Positions 1 through 13,200 of a stretch of 64,000 bases of DNA are shown here, one piece after another. The translations under genes and the position numbers were made by a program. The notes under the pieces are model-generated. The model did not search any database. It saw only the letters and a program-made list of their open reading frames with translations, and had not been told where the DNA came from. Position 1 is the stretch's first letter, and each line of letters starts with the position of its first letter. This DNA comes from Tachypleus tridentatus (lineage: Eukaryota > Arthropoda > Merostomata > Xiphosura > Limulidae), in contig NC_134837.1 in NCBI RefSeq assembly GCF_004210375.1, forward strand, positions 159,877,310-159,941,309, in the 5' to 3' direction.

Positions 1-72
1 TGGCGGTGGGTGGTGATGACTAGCTGCCTTCCCTCTAGTCTTACACTACTAAATTAGGGATGGCTCGGTGCA
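1..72 (+). repeat. tRNA-derived SINE (family A), 3' body fragment
   Basis: The window opens inside a SINE. The stretch reading ggtggtgatgactagctgcc, followed by ctctagtcttacac, matches the body of the copies at 178-395 and 35210-35465 on the opposite strand. The tRNA-like head would lie before base 1. From about base 62 the sequence leaves the tail seen at 35.2 kb and runs into a different 3' tail, described in the next entry. Confidence 0.7.
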
Positions 73-178
73 GTGGGCTAACAACCTACTCACTTAAATA
101 CCTGTTGAAGAATCCGCAAGCGATTGCGGCCCCATGTTCCTTGATGGAATCTAATGATGATAACTAACTAACTAACGT
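62..178 (+). repeat. 3' tail of a second retroelement, (TAAC)-type end with hairpin
   Basis: Directly after the SINE body comes a short module ending in repeated taac units (about 163-176), as at the 3' end of many LINEs and their dependent SINEs. It holds a perfect 6-bp stem, CCGCAA (114-119) with TTGCGG (124-129), closed by a GCGA tetraloop of the GNRA class. The repeated tail and hairpin are seen directly. Assignment to a particular LINE clade is not possible here. Confidence 0.5.
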
Positions 179-395
179 CCATAATTTAGCGATGATTTAC
201 TAGAAGGAAGGCAGCTGGTCAATATCGCCCACCGCTAAATCTTGTGGTATTCTTTTATCAAAGAATAGTGGGACTGATTGTCACATAATAACGCCCACGT
301 GGCTGTAAAAGCGAGTACGTTTGGTTAACGAAGATTTGAACCCGCAATTTGCAAATTACGAGTCAATCTGGCGCTCTACCCACCAACTCGTGAAA
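178..395 (-). repeat. tRNA-derived SINE (family A), antisense copy
   Basis: Read on the minus strand, a tRNA-like head with a box A-like segment (tggtgggtagagcgcc) and a box B-like segment (gggttcaaatc) is followed by the family A body, including cagtcccactattc and ccagctgccttcc. These are internal RNA polymerase III promoter elements by family knowledge. The copy is diverged and its tail merges with flanking AT-rich DNA near 178. Confidence 0.7.
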
Positions 396-1257
396 GATCC
401 GTTATTTTTTCAGGTGTGAAACACTAGGCGGCTGACTCTTAAGAAAATACATGTTTTTAACATATATAAATAAGATGCTCACATATGAAAATAGTCCATA
501 AGTACAACTTCAGTTCAAAACTGAACTCCAATATTTTTTAATCGAGGGTTTTTGAGCTCTAAGATTTAGTTGTATGCATTTCATGAAAATGACAAGAATA
601 AGCAAAGACTTGCTCAAAAAGATGTGCAACTTTTATGCGTAGTTTCTGTTTCTCTTGTTTTATGGTTTGTTTGTTTTTTGGTGGGAACTTATTCGTACAA
701 TTAATTGTAAATGGACAAGGAATTCATTGTATTTGTTCAATAAAATACTAAGTAAATTTCAAAGACCCAAACATTCGAACATTTTCAAATAGTTGATTAT
801 TATTCTTCAACTGTAACGAAGTATTAAAATATTTCACTGAACATAAAGATAAAAAGTAGCTCTGAGAATTCAGATTTGGTTTCTTTTGTTTTTTGGTGGA
901 CAGTGTTTAGCAAAGTCCAATTTATATATACGATAACTGTTTAATCGTTTGACACAAAATGGTTCCAAATACTGTTACTACTATCGTGTAAAAATATTTA
1001 TTACGATGAATGCTGCGAGACAAAGTGCTATTTTCTTTGTAATATGGCTGTTGTACTTAAGCTATAGAAGATTATTTTTAATTGGTCGGTTGCATGGCCA
1101 TAAAAAAGAACTTTTAGTTAAATTAAGTATGTTAATATCAGTTTAATTTTATTCTGCATTTCTACAGAATCATCCTGAGGTAACTGTTTTTAATTTCTAA
1201 ACTAGCTTTGTTTGTTTTTTAAATTGCAAATCTGGATTTGGTTTACGCTATAATATA
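396..1257. other. AT-rich intergenic DNA, nothing recognised
   Basis: Low-complexity AT-rich sequence with T runs (tttgtttgttttttgg). The only open frame (949-1146, plus) has no domain, no codon pattern and no splice context, so I do not call a gene. Confidence 0.5.
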
Positions 1258-1503
1258 CTACAGGGTGTTCGGAAAGTCACTGTGCACTTGTATATTCATT
1301 AACAGACATGTTTCAATATAGAATACAGGAGGTAAATATAAACGACAGTTATTAACAATGTTGAAAGTGACCCCCGTTGGCATAAATACAGGCCTGGATC
1401 CTTCTTATTTTGTTTCTAAACAGCGCTATCAGTTGCTGGCTTGAAATAGACTGAATAAAATATGGTTACAAAACTGCACAGTGACTTTTCGAACACCCTT
1501 TAG
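1258..1503. mobile_element. MITE with ~30-bp terminal inverted repeats and TA duplication
   Basis: The left end (agggtgttcggaaagtcact, from 1260) is matched in inverse orientation at the right end, which reads agggtgttcgaaaagtcact on the minus strand from 1500 down. Both ends are preceded by CTA and flanked by TA (1256-1257 and 1504-1505). The 246-bp length, inverted repeats, TA duplication and lack of coding capacity fit a non-autonomous Tc1/mariner-superfamily element. The ends are seen directly; the superfamily is inferred from the TA target. Confidence 0.8.
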
Positions 1504-1755
1504 TATTAGTACTATAATAATAATAGTTACTATTATGTTGCTATTACTATTCTAGTTGTAAACAAATTATACACTTTTTAAAAATAAGTAAGTATGGGAA
1601 ATTTATTTAGAATAGAAAAACCAATCCAAAACATGTTATTTCTGTATAGAAATATTTAGTTCCACGTAAACAATAAAAGTAGAAATAATAATTGAAAATC
1701 ACTTATATTACTAATAGTAATACTGAAAGCACGTAGCACTACTTTCAGTACTTAC

Positions 1756-1893
1756 CGAAGAAGACCTCTTTACTCTGCAAGACAGTGTAATAGAATAACT
1801 AGTAGAACTACTACTAGTAGTATTACTTATTACTTCAGTGCTACTTTTGGGCAGCAATCTAACATCATTAGTGTTTCTGGTGATGATTTCCAT
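1756..1893 (-). other. Candidate 5' coding exon (unidentified gene), minus strand
   Basis: On the minus strand an ATG at 1893-1891 opens a 46-codon frame rich in Ser and Thr that runs straight into a consensus splice donor, G|GTAAGTACTG, at 1756/1755. The frame stays open only briefly after the donor. A start codon plus a perfect donor is suggestive, but Ser/Thr runs come partly from an actact-type simple sequence at 1801-1830 and I recognise no family. Any downstream exons would lie before base 1. It could be chance. Confidence 0.25.
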
Positions 1894-2479
1894 TTATATA
1901 ACGTTTAATTCATCAAACATAATTTTTTTATTATAACACATTAATAAGTTACATAATTGATCAGTCGTTATCACCATTAAATATAACTCTCATAAATTAT
2001 TTCATTCTGCTATAAATATACCTTTTATGTTATAGCTAAATACATATTCTGTGGGAAGGTTCTTTGCAACAAAAGTTATTTTATGTGTAAATAATTTTTT
2101 TTTTTTTTCAACTGTCTCAATAAACTGAGATATAGAAATGTACCTAAGGAATAAAGTTAAGAATTGTTGATAAAGTCTCTTCAAAATGCATTCAAGAACT
2201 CTTTAAGTTTATTTAACTATTTATCACCAGAACTTAAAAAGCCATTTTCACAGAGATGTACAAAATTTAAAAGTTAAACTGGACATAATCCTAGTATTTT
2301 TCCTTTCAGCTTGAATTTTTTTTCTTCTAATGTTTAACCTACTTTCTTGTAGGTCATGGGTACAAAAACAGCCTCAAAAAACCAAATGGCCCACAACTTC
2401 TGTATATTATATTAAATCATTTGAAACTTATATTTGTTTTTATTATCTGAGTTTATATGCATATAAATGAGAACCAACT

Positions 2480-3085
2480 TAATAACATGATTCAAGAAAA
2501 GGATCTTGGCATGGTAATAGATAAGTCACTCAAGTCATTAAAATAGTACTATGCTGCTATTTGTTAAGCTTGTAAAAGTTTAGGGTGTAACTTAGGTATA
2601 TTAGTTACAAAACTAAAAGTAATTATTCCTACAAAGAAACCATTAATTAGGCCTTCCTTGAAACACTGTGCATGATTTGGTCTCTTTATCCAACTCACTT
2701 ATGAGAAAGTGTATAGATGATGACTACTAGCATGACTTCAGGAATGGAAGGATTATCTTCATGAATAGTTTAAGATCTCTCAACTTATTTTCTCTTGAGA
2801 AAATTAAGTTTACAAGGTTATTTATGAAATTAATAGGATTAAGGCATTTGATTACTTTGTGCAATATTCTGAAGATAATAGAATGAGAGGGCCCAAATTT
2901 GAGACTTTGAAAAGCCTAGGTTGGGTCTAGTTAAAAATATTTTAATTTTATAATGAGGTGATTGAGTTAAAAATAAATTGCCATCAAAAATGGTGAAGAT
3001 CAGCACTTCACAGAATTATAAGAAACAAATCAGTTATTTCCTGTGAGGTAAAGAGTGGGTTTAAAAGTGTTTAAGCAGTGGTTTT
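2480..3085 (+). pseudogene. CR1-like LINE reverse transcriptase C-terminal relic
   Basis: Conceptual reading on the plus strand, with many stops and frame changes, gives phrases typical of the C-terminal part of CR1/L2-type LINE ORF2. These are EKDLGMVIDKSLKS near 2490-2540, KPLIRPSLKHC near 2640-2670, and a TSGMEGLS-type segment near 2730. The same region appears on the other strand at 10435-10985. The order of motifs, not one alone, supports the call. It is non-functional and truncated at both ends. Confidence 0.55.
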
Positions 3086-3282
3086 TAAACTGATGGATCA
3101 CCCTCTATATTTGACATACATCATTGTCATATCAATCCACATATGATGAAAAAATTGCAGAAGGATATAATTAAATATGTATATATGTGCATGTTAGAGC
3201 TGTGCAAACAGTGAAATTTGCTAACTAATTATTCATAGTGTTTGTTAATTAATTATTCTGATATGGTACTTTCTTCCACACA

Positions 3283-4480
3283 TAAGATTAGCTATTTCTG
3301 TTTGTTGCTTCCCCTTATATTCAAACTTTTTTTTTTTTTACATATTCCACAAGTCTTCTGATCCCCCTTGTTAAATATCGAGTTATTCCATTGTGTCTCT
3401 GATAAATCACCATGTAAGACAGGGCCTCCTGATACTATTTACACAATCACAGTGTTGAGCCATCAAAAATGCAGTTAACCCCTTAAGTCGAGAGCCTTCT
3501 TCCAACCATCACGTAGATGTCAATACCCCGTGGTTTGGTGTTGGATTTTGAGTGGACTAATCAACGTAAGCCCTTACACAGGTTTCATTTTGTTTATCTT
3601 TTTCCCTTGATATTTTTCTTCTGTGTTTTGGGTTTCAGCTATTTGGATTGTTCCAGTCCTGTCCTTGGCTATCTCTTATTCTCTGTTATTGGGATGTTAT
3701 TGTCTTTTGGAATGTTCCAGCCTGTTTTATGGTTGGGAGAATTAATTGCATAAGATATACATCCTTTTGACATTGGATGTCCAATTCTCAGATCAATAGC
3801 TGAAAGCTAATTCTTATGTCAGAATTGTTCTCAGTTCCCCAGTTCTTAGGTTTAAGATGAAGACAGTATGATCTTCATCCTACTCTTGTGCATATATTGG
3901 TACTTTGCAAGGAGGTTTCAGATGTAGTTGACATACTAAGTACTGTCCACCACACCCTATCTACTCTGCATCAAGAGGTGCATCTTTGTTTACCCACTTT
4001 TCTTATTGTGGGATTGAGTTACACAATTTTTCACTGGTTAGGATCAATTTCCAATCACAGTCTCTCCAACTCAGGTGTGTTCTTCTCATTTTCCACCCTG
4101 ATATCTTACACGTTCCTCCCATGAACGAAGAGTATACCTGACTCGGAAGTGATGCAGTTCTTCTCTTGACATCTGACACACTTATCTACTGAGGTATTCT
4201 TCAAACATTTTTGGGGTGTATTTCTTTCCTCACACTGGTCCTGCCTCTTAAGCAGTGTGGGATTCTAGTTAATTTTGTGAGAAGAGGAAAGTACCATTTT
4301 GGAAATTATAATTTTCCTATACTAAACATGCATTTACAAACAAAACATCTAAGTGGTAGTTTGGTAGAGGTGACACATGATGAATTACGTGTGAGACACA
4401 TTTCAATCACTCAATATTCCAGTGGGGGGAAGCAGAAGACTTGTGGCATGCATAAAGAAAAGGTATGCATGTAAAGGGCT
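3283..4480 (+). repeat. DIRS-like terminal fragment (copy P)
   Basis: This block shares phrases with 16568-17170: aagattagctattt near the start, agtatgatc followed by tcat, and agagtatacctga. Its end, with gaggaaagtacc and a following run of ttttcc, resembles 27080-27180 and 23830-23870, which flank the two DIRS-like relics. I therefore read it as a solo or truncated terminus of that family. The open frames inside (3517-3753, 3888-4124, 4211-4474) are hydrophobic or featureless and I do not call them genes. Similarity was judged by eye and is patchy. Confidence 0.35.
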
Positions 4481-7170
4481 GCACTAAACAAGAATAACTA
4501 ATGTTGTGAAAGGATGGAAATAGGTATGGGAAATACATTTTCAGTATGTGAAAAATAGTAGCCTTTCTAATGACACAATTTAAAATACTGCTAAAAATCA
4601 GGTTTCATAGATGCCAGCACTTTATAAGGGTTCAAGAGATGAGCCAATGACTACTTGAAAAGTACAGAGTAGATTTAAACATTTTACTTTTCCGAAAGAT
4701 GGGTATTTAAAGGTCTTAGAAACATTCATTGAAAGTGTCTTCCTACATAGTGAGTAGCATATATTGTATATATAAACTATACAATATAAACCTATATATA
4801 ATGGAAAATTTGCAGAAAGATACAAGTCTATGTATATATTTTGAGTTGGGTGATTAGTGGAACTTGCTAATTAGTCAATCATAGGGTTGTTGATTAACTA
4901 CATTAAACTTATCAACTATTCTCATGAAATAGTTATGACATTGCACAAAATAACACTAAAAATTGGGTTTCAGTAGTCTTTGTGGGTGAAGAACTGATAG
5001 CCTATTCAGTATCTTTGATGATAATTATAATAGAAGTATTTTGATCATTTTTGAATAGTTGTAATAGAAACTCCGATTTGAAATACTTGATTAATTTTTG
5101 AGTCATGACACTAATTGCGTAACTAATTTGAAAAAAAAACGACTTAATTCAAGGTAATAAATAATCATGATAATATTTTAATTCTTGGATAGTTGGAATA
5201 ATAATAAAGTAGATATCAGAACACTAATTTTTATTAGTTGATTATTTTTGTGACACAGATCATAACTTTGATAACTGGATAGTAGAAATAATTTAAATTA
5301 ACAGTAATAATTGAAAAATTTAAATGAATATGCTTGTGATGTTAGGCAACACTAACTGATATAACTAATTAGGTAGGTAAATGATTAGGTCATGTCAACT
5401 GCCCATATATAATATGAATAATATATATATATATATGTGTAGTGTAGTATTTGTAATCAAAGTTTTGTTCTTAATCTCAACTACCTTTTATTTTTAAATA
5501 TTTATATTTCACTTTTGCTTGTATATTTGCTTATATGTACTGGAATTCCAAGGAAGAAATACCTTCATGTAACACTTGAAGCTAGATTCATCTTATTACA
5601 TGTTTGTTTAGCAAATGTATATGTGAATGCATAAAGTCAGATAATGCAATGAGTTGGCAAAAGTGAGAAATGTATGGTAATATTTGCAACCTTAAAACTG
5701 CATTAAGTGCTGTAACCTTCAGTCATAACAAAAGTAAATTAACTTTGTTAAGGCTGAATTATGGATAATTTATTCATCTATAAAATGTATAATAAAGTCA
5801 ATATGACATAAAATTAATTTATGTTCTTGTTATTTTAAAATCACACCCTATATAAATTACATTTTAATAAAAAGCCAAGATAAATAAACAGATAAACTTG
5901 TTCATCCTTCTTTCAATCCCTACAACTAGATTGTTTCAATTTTAGTTATATTTAGTTTACTTCTGTCATTCATATTTCTCCAGGTGCAAATTAAACTTAA
6001 TTGTAAAAAAAATTAAAACAAGTTTACTTGCCAAATCACAGTTGTGACATATACTGTACATGTGTATATTTTATACTGCCATAACACAACTACTTTCACA
6101 GTTCATGTTATAACATCATATATTTTATATTGTGGATTACGTATTTAAAATATTTTACTTGCCAAACCACACCTATGACACACATTGTACATGTGTGTAT
6201 TCTCGTATTTCATATTACCATGACACAACTGCTTCTTGTTGGTTATGATATTACACTGTACTTATGATTGAAGATTATATATTTAGAGCAAGTTCATTCA
6301 CATACAACTGTTGTCAACTGTCTTAACCAAAACCATACTTTTACAAACTGCAGAATGAACATTGGATATCTGTCTTGTCAACTGCCTCATGTGGATGTGT
6401 GAATATATTTTTTTTTTATTGTGCTGTAAAAGGAGGTATGGCAAACTTGTCATATGGAGAGGATAATTATCTGTAGAAGAAATGTAATATTATCAAACAT
6501 CTTAAAGAATAAAATGTGATTTGATAAAATATGGTGATAGTATATTTTATGTAAATTTGCTTATAATGACAGTATTGTGTGATAAACCATATGCTACATT
6601 GATAATAAGTAATTGCTAAGTTTATAAAGATATTTTTATGATTATATCAAAGTTTTTAATGTCAGTGTTAGAAACATGTCTTATTATGGTTAGAAGCATA
6701 TTTTTGGTGATATGAACTTGCACATTATTAAAAAAAAAAGATTAGAAGGACTTAATTATTTTTTCAAAAGCAAATACTTCATGGAGTAGTGAAGGAAATA
6801 CATACAGTACCATTTTTGTAGATGTTTTTGTTTGATTGTGTTGCTTGAAAGACTAATATTACAAATTCATCCTACTTTAAAGGAATATTTTTATTCCTAT
6901 AAGATTCCACCAACTAGCAAAGTTACATATGAAAACAAGAGTGATATATAGCTTTTATATTAAGCACAAACTAACATGTGCAACAATTTTATTTAATGGC
7001 TAAGTTTCTTGTTGTTTTTTTAAAAGTATTCTCTTTATGCTAAATTGATTGTTTTTGAAATCTATATTAGAATAGTATATGCTATAACAAACTGCTTGGC
7101 TTTCTAACTCTTTTACTCTGTTAATGTCATCTTCAATTATTTTTGCACTCTGACAAATGACTTTTTTTTT
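4481..7170. other. AT-rich upstream region of Rab30; one diverged tandem duplication
   Basis: No gene is seen. It contains (TA)n stretches (5420-5436) and a diverged tandem duplication with a period near 131 bp starting at 6023 and 6154 (each beginning tttacttgccaaa and containing tgtacatgtgt). Since Rab30 coding exon 1 begins at a splice acceptor, a 5' UTR exon and promoter should lie here or further upstream, but I cannot place them. Confidence 0.5.
6023..6290. repeat. Diverged tandem duplication, two ~131-bp units
   Basis: Units start at 6023 and 6154 with tttacttgccaaa. They share tgtacatgtgt, the acaca-rich centre and a final tatattt. The units differ at many positions, so the duplication is old. 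Confidence 0.6.
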
Positions 7171-7177
7171 TTCAGGT

Positions 7178-7264
7178 ATGGAAGATTATAAATTTCTCTT
7201 TAAAGTAGTATTGATAGGAAATGCTGGAGTAGGAAAGACCTGTTTAGTACGTCGTTTCACACAG
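7178..7264 (+). CDS. Rab30: Rab30 coding exon 1 (residues 1-29)
   Basis: ATG at 7178 follows the acceptor ttttttttttcag|gt. The exon encodes the N-terminal strand and the complete P-loop GNAGVGKT, and ends in phase 0 at ACACAG|GTTAGA. Confidence 0.95.
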
Positions 7265-10200
7265 GTTAGATTTAAGTATTTAATAATTGTGCCAATAATA
7301 ATTACAAGTATATTGGACAGTATTATAAGAAATTAATCATGTTTTGGCAACTCTAATTATGTGTATCTTTTCAATACTTTATAAAATTTTATTGATGTAC
7401 CGTATTAATTAACCCTTTCACAATCAGTCAAGGGTCAAAAGCTATATCACTGCATTTGTTGACTTGCATTCAAATTTTTATTGAACTACTATTTTAAGAA
7501 TTTATGTCAATATGTTTGAAATTAAATTATAGATTTTAATTCAAACTTTGATATTATATATGAGTTAATTTCTTAATTTACAAATAAATATTAATGGAAC
7601 ACACCTTAACATAGATTTTAGTGAATCATGATATGTTGAATGTAACACTCTAAAATTAGATGTTTGTGATGTCAAAATATTTAGTCTGTAGTTTCATACA
7701 AATTAAGAATTAAAATTACTTATATTAACAAAATGGAATATAAAATATGAACCTGATATCTTTTTATTTTGCTGAGATATGGCTTATGTACTGAATCAAA
7801 CACATGGCCCTGTTCACCTGTTTTCAGTTTTGAAAACAGTTTCTTATGTACACTTACATCAATATATGACATTTGAATAACTAAATGGTAGCTTAGAATT
7901 TCCCCCTAGTAGTTTTATCAGCCATTTTTATATGTGAAAAGGCTACCACATTCTTCTGAACCAAGATATCAAGAAGGTAGGTTGTGTCTTTAGTTTGCTC
8001 AAAGTTTCATGTATTTTTAAATCTAAATACAGTATAACCTGTCTAAGGCAGAATCACAAGGGACCAAGTAAAATTTATGGCTTAAGCAGGTTTTCTGGCT
8101 TAAACATAGTGAACATGCATTTCCTTAATTATATATAATTTTTGAGTTCAACTTTATAATTGCTTGACTCAAGTAAGACGTTTGTGAATAAATTTGTTAT
8201 ACTGTTTATGCTATATTTGTTAGAATAAGATAAAAAATAGACATTCAAAATATACACAAGTTCACAAAATCTTAATCAAATTTATTTGAAGAAAGTGTCC
8301 AATTACAACCATTTCATTTTTTTAATGGGCTTTCTCATGCAGTTAAAAGAGAATGCAATTCTACATTCTTTTCGTGAAGTTTATTTTCCCACCTCATTTA
8401 TGCATACAATTTGATAGTATTAATATAACTTAACACTTGCGATGAAGTAGGAATTTTTATTTCCTCACTATCTTTTCCATTTTGTTCATATTCTGAATCT
8501 CTCACACTGTTACCATTTTGCAATTCTATTATAGGTTTTAGATTAGTTTCATCAGTTTCTGTTAAAATGTTCTTGTCAACGTTCACAAAACTTTCTGCAT
8601 TCACAAAATTATCTGCATCAATCTTCTCACTCAGAGTCTGGATTTCTCTAGAATCGTCATAACAAACAACTTCTCCACAATCTCTGCCATTATCAAGAAT
8701 AAATCCACAGTTTTGAAAGCACTTTATTACGCTTTAATCTTTTATGCATTTGATTGAATGACTTAAAAAATGCAGTTGCATCTAACACATAAATTTTCAT
8801 GGTCATTTTAGATGCTCTCTTACAGTCGTCCATGTTTGCAATAATATGCTGAAGCATCAATTTTCTGTATTTCAATTTTATACACTGTATAATTCCATTA
8901 TCTAGTGGCTGTAGAACTGATGTTGTACATGGAGGTAAACAAACATTTGAAAGTTTAAACAAATTATTAATTAAACAAGAATTTATTAATATTTAAAGAA
9001 ATTATTAATTAAATAAGAAATTAATATTTAATCAAAAACATTTTTTCCGCTTTACTCAGGTTCTAATCCTACTTGTTGATAGATGAGGAAGGTGAAAAAT
9101 AGTTTTCCATCTGCATTATGCAGGTTCTGCCATATAGAGGGCCTTTTATAAGAGAAATCTTAAGATAATGCTGCAAAATTTTGATATTTCTGGTTTGTAC
9201 AGGTTTCTGCCTTATGCATTTTCCAGCTTAGACAGGTTCTACTGTATATCTCAGTTCCTAAGTTTAATAAATTATAGTGGAATTCTATGCTATCAGTATA
9301 GTTAGTTGTGATTTTTTGGAGGTTATTCAACTGTGTATGTATATATAAAACCTGAAAAAATTGGTTTGATATTCTCCACATGCAAAAATTTTAAAAGGCT
9401 TAGCAACCTATGTCCAGCAGCAACCAAGTTCAATATTTTAAGGAAAATAATTTTAATAATTTATTTCTAAATAGTAATAATCTATATATATATATATATA
9501 ATGTATAATAATTGAAATGTGACTGTATATTACAAAATACTAGTCGACTAAAACACAGTCAAGGCATGGAAGACTAAAAGTCAGTTTTGTATAACTGGAT
9601 GTACAATATGGGTACACATACACCATATCAATACAAGTTATGTGATGTTAGCTAGGCATAACTTGAAGGTCAATATAATATATATATAGTATTATGAAAC
9701 TTAAGCTACTTCAATTAAACATTTGTATTTTTGTGTTATAATATATATAGTCATTCTAGCACAAAAAACTCAATTTATATTTATTTCCTAATTTTTTTCA
9801 TGATAGTAACAAAATTGGTCAGGTAACAGACCCCACATAGAGTGTATAAAATATAAAGTCTTACTGAAAACAAATATTTGAAATGTGTTTTGGAGGTTTT
9901 TAGGGATTATGCAAGTAATATTTGAAATCTTTGGGATGAAAAATAGTTTTTTTTAATCACAACATGAAATCACTTTGCTCTCAGACTGGTAACAAAACAA
10001 ATTCTATTTTCATAAATAAAGCTAGTAAAAATATTTCATTAAAAAAATCTGATTTTTTATAAATGAAATAGTTGTAAGTTTTACTAATATTAACCAGATT
10101 TTGTGAAGATACATGTACTGTATCAGAAGTTCTAGCATAAGTGCTTAACATGCAGATTTGTAGACAAATTCCTGTATATTACACTAAGCTCATCAAGAAA

Positions 10201-13200
10201 AGGTTAAATATAATTGTTCTTCATGAAAATGTATTGGTACAGTAAGTTTTTCTTATTAAAGCTTACACTTCAACATGCTAATTGGAGATTTATCTTAGCA
10301 TTGTTTGATATTCATTTCTGACACACACATCCGTAACATATAAAATTTAAGGACAACAAGAAGCAGTTTGTCCATTCATGCCATATCATTCACTAAATTG
10401 AACTTAAGAAAATGTAATGCCAGCCCTTATAATTTCAGTATTTATCAAACTTTCCCACATACTTTCCTAAACTCACTGTATTCACTACATATGTAGGTAA
10501 CCCATTCAAAAGGTTAACTATCATGTTAGAAAGATATAACTGTCTTAGGTGAAGATGTGTCTTACCTTGCCAAATTTTATACTTTTGTCCAATAGTCCAA
10601 CATTTCTCATCATTAAATGTCAAAAAAAGATGATGCCTGTATACTTTTAACACTCTTAAATACTTCAGTTCAGATCCTCTCTAACTTTTCCTGTTTCAAG
10701 AGGAAATAATTTTAAGTATCTTAATGTGTTAACATGTGACATCCTTTCCATCCCAGATTTCATCCTAGTATCACTGCTCTGAATCCTTTCCAACAATTCA
10801 TTGTCTCAGGCTCTTGAAATAAGGAGCCTGAGACTGAGCACAGTACTTGAAATATGGCCTAATCAGTGAGATATAAAAGAAAATTATAACATCTTTAGAC
10901 TTATTTTTGGTGTTTCTGTAGATACAACCTAAATGCGTATTTGCCCTTCCAATAGCAGCAATATGCTTCTTGGATGGCTTAAAAAAAAGTGTTATAATTT
11001 GTTGACTATACTACACCTGCTATATTCATTACTGGGACTCATCACATGAAACAAAACAAAAACTCAACATATTAAGAAACCAAATAAACACAGCTACAAA
11101 GCTATGCTCACCCTATAAAATTAACAATGAAATCAACAAAATAAAACAATGCTTTATCAACATCAACAAATTTCTTCCAAAATCCTTTGAAAAAATTATA
11201 CACAAACACACCTAGATCAACAACAAACAAATAACAATAAATCCCAAGATGCAACAAAATACAAAACCTTATACTACTGCATAACATATGTTCCCAACAT
11301 AAGTGAAAAAAATAACCAACATTTGGAAAAAACTTATAACAAAACACAACATTACAGTAAACACCAAATTTATTCAAAAACCATGTACAAAACTAAAGTC
11401 CATATTATATAAAAACTACACTGACAAACACAACACCAACATTATTTATAGAATACAATACAATAACCACCACAACTTCTATATTGAAGAAACAAGCAGA
11501 AAAATGGAAACCAGATTCAAAGAACACAAGAAAAAAACTTTCACACACTTTTGAACACTGCATATCAAGTAAACACGACATAATCATAGAAAACACCCAG
11601 ATACTAAGTAGGAAAACAAATGTAAGCAAATGCAAAATCAAAAAAGCCCTACTTATACTGCAACTAAAACCAAAATTAAACCAATATAAAGGAACATTAT
11701 TATTAATTAATAACCTAACATCTAACTGCAATGCCCCCTACAGTAGCTGTTTGCACTTTCCTCTTAAAGACACGTGTCCAGCAACAGTCAATTGCAAACT
11801 CTTTATTAATCTGAAGATGACCTCAGAAGGTCGAAACATTGTTTATTCATTTTATTTTGATAAAAGTGTTAATACCCATAACAACATTGCTGGATTGCTG
11901 CAGCTGTGTTGATTTTAGAAAATCACAAGAAGGTGTTATTGTGTTTAAGAGCTCAATCACTGAATCTTCTCTTTAATTCTACAGAGCAGTGTAAAAATAT
12001 AAAACTGTTTGTGGACCTCCCTAAATCTGTACCTGCTTATAAAACATTAAATAATGGTTATTAATCTCCAAAACAAATAGGTGGAGGAGTTTGACCATCC
12101 TTAGACCCCTCTCCTAGGAACATGCATCCTTATATAACATTAAGATTAATTATTAATTCCTGAAAAAAAAAATAAGAGGAGAGGGTATCAGGGCCCATGA
12201 GTTTTCCTCTTGATACTAACTTCCTTTTACAACATTAAAGAATACAGCTACATGATTGTAAGTTAGAAAAATTACAAAATTTAAGAAAACAGTAAAGTTG
12301 CAGAATTATTGGTGGGTGCAGGGATCAAACCTATGACCTTCAAAACAAAAACTTCACCTCTCCATATATACATATTTACAACAAACAAACATTATGGGAA
12401 TATTTCAATTACTTAGATAGTTGGAATAATCAAACACATTAAGTAACTGGAAGTACTAATTTTGAAAAACCAAACAGTGTAATTGCTGTTCATAGGTAAT
12501 TGGTTATACCATTTACGTTACCCAGATTTTTAACAACTGTTATTTTGTGATTCATATTAAAGGAATTAATTGTAATTGTTAGTTAAATATCAGGTTTTGA
12601 ATTCAGCATATACAAATAGTTATTCATCTTCACAAACACCTTACTGTTATGTGGGAATCAAAAATTGTTGTTTTTACATAGTTTATATAAAGCATCATTA
12701 ATTTTCTATGTGTTATTTAATATGGTTAGTAAGGAATTATGAAAAAATACCCTTTTTATATATACTGTTATTAGTTTGGAATGCTATTATGAGTGAAAGC
12801 TTCTGGCTTTGTTTGTCTGCAGGACAAGATATGCTTCCTTTGTAATTTTAAAATAATTTTATACAGTTTAATACATTGGTCCTGTGTTTGGTTTTATATT
12901 CATCCGTAAGTTTGAAGTCTTTCCACAATTTTGCATCTTGAAAGGGATACCTATAGATGTATGTAATACTCTTCTAATATTTTTCATTTAAAAAAAACAA
13001 CATGTATCAAAGGAATTTTCAAGTAACAGTTTTGGAAGTTTGTCGTTAACTGTAATCAAATTAGCTATAATTTATACAGGTTTTGCCGATTACTTTTTCA
13101 GGCATTAATTTTATTTTACTTTAGGGTCTCTTTCCACCAGGACAAGGGGCTACAATTGGTGTTGATTTTCTTATAAAGACAGTACAAGTAGATGGAGAGA

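Noticed and set aside
11108-11731. Two minus-strand frames rich in Phe, Val and Cys
   Set aside because: They are antisense shadows of the Penelope-like coding sequence, which gives recognisable motifs on the plus strand.
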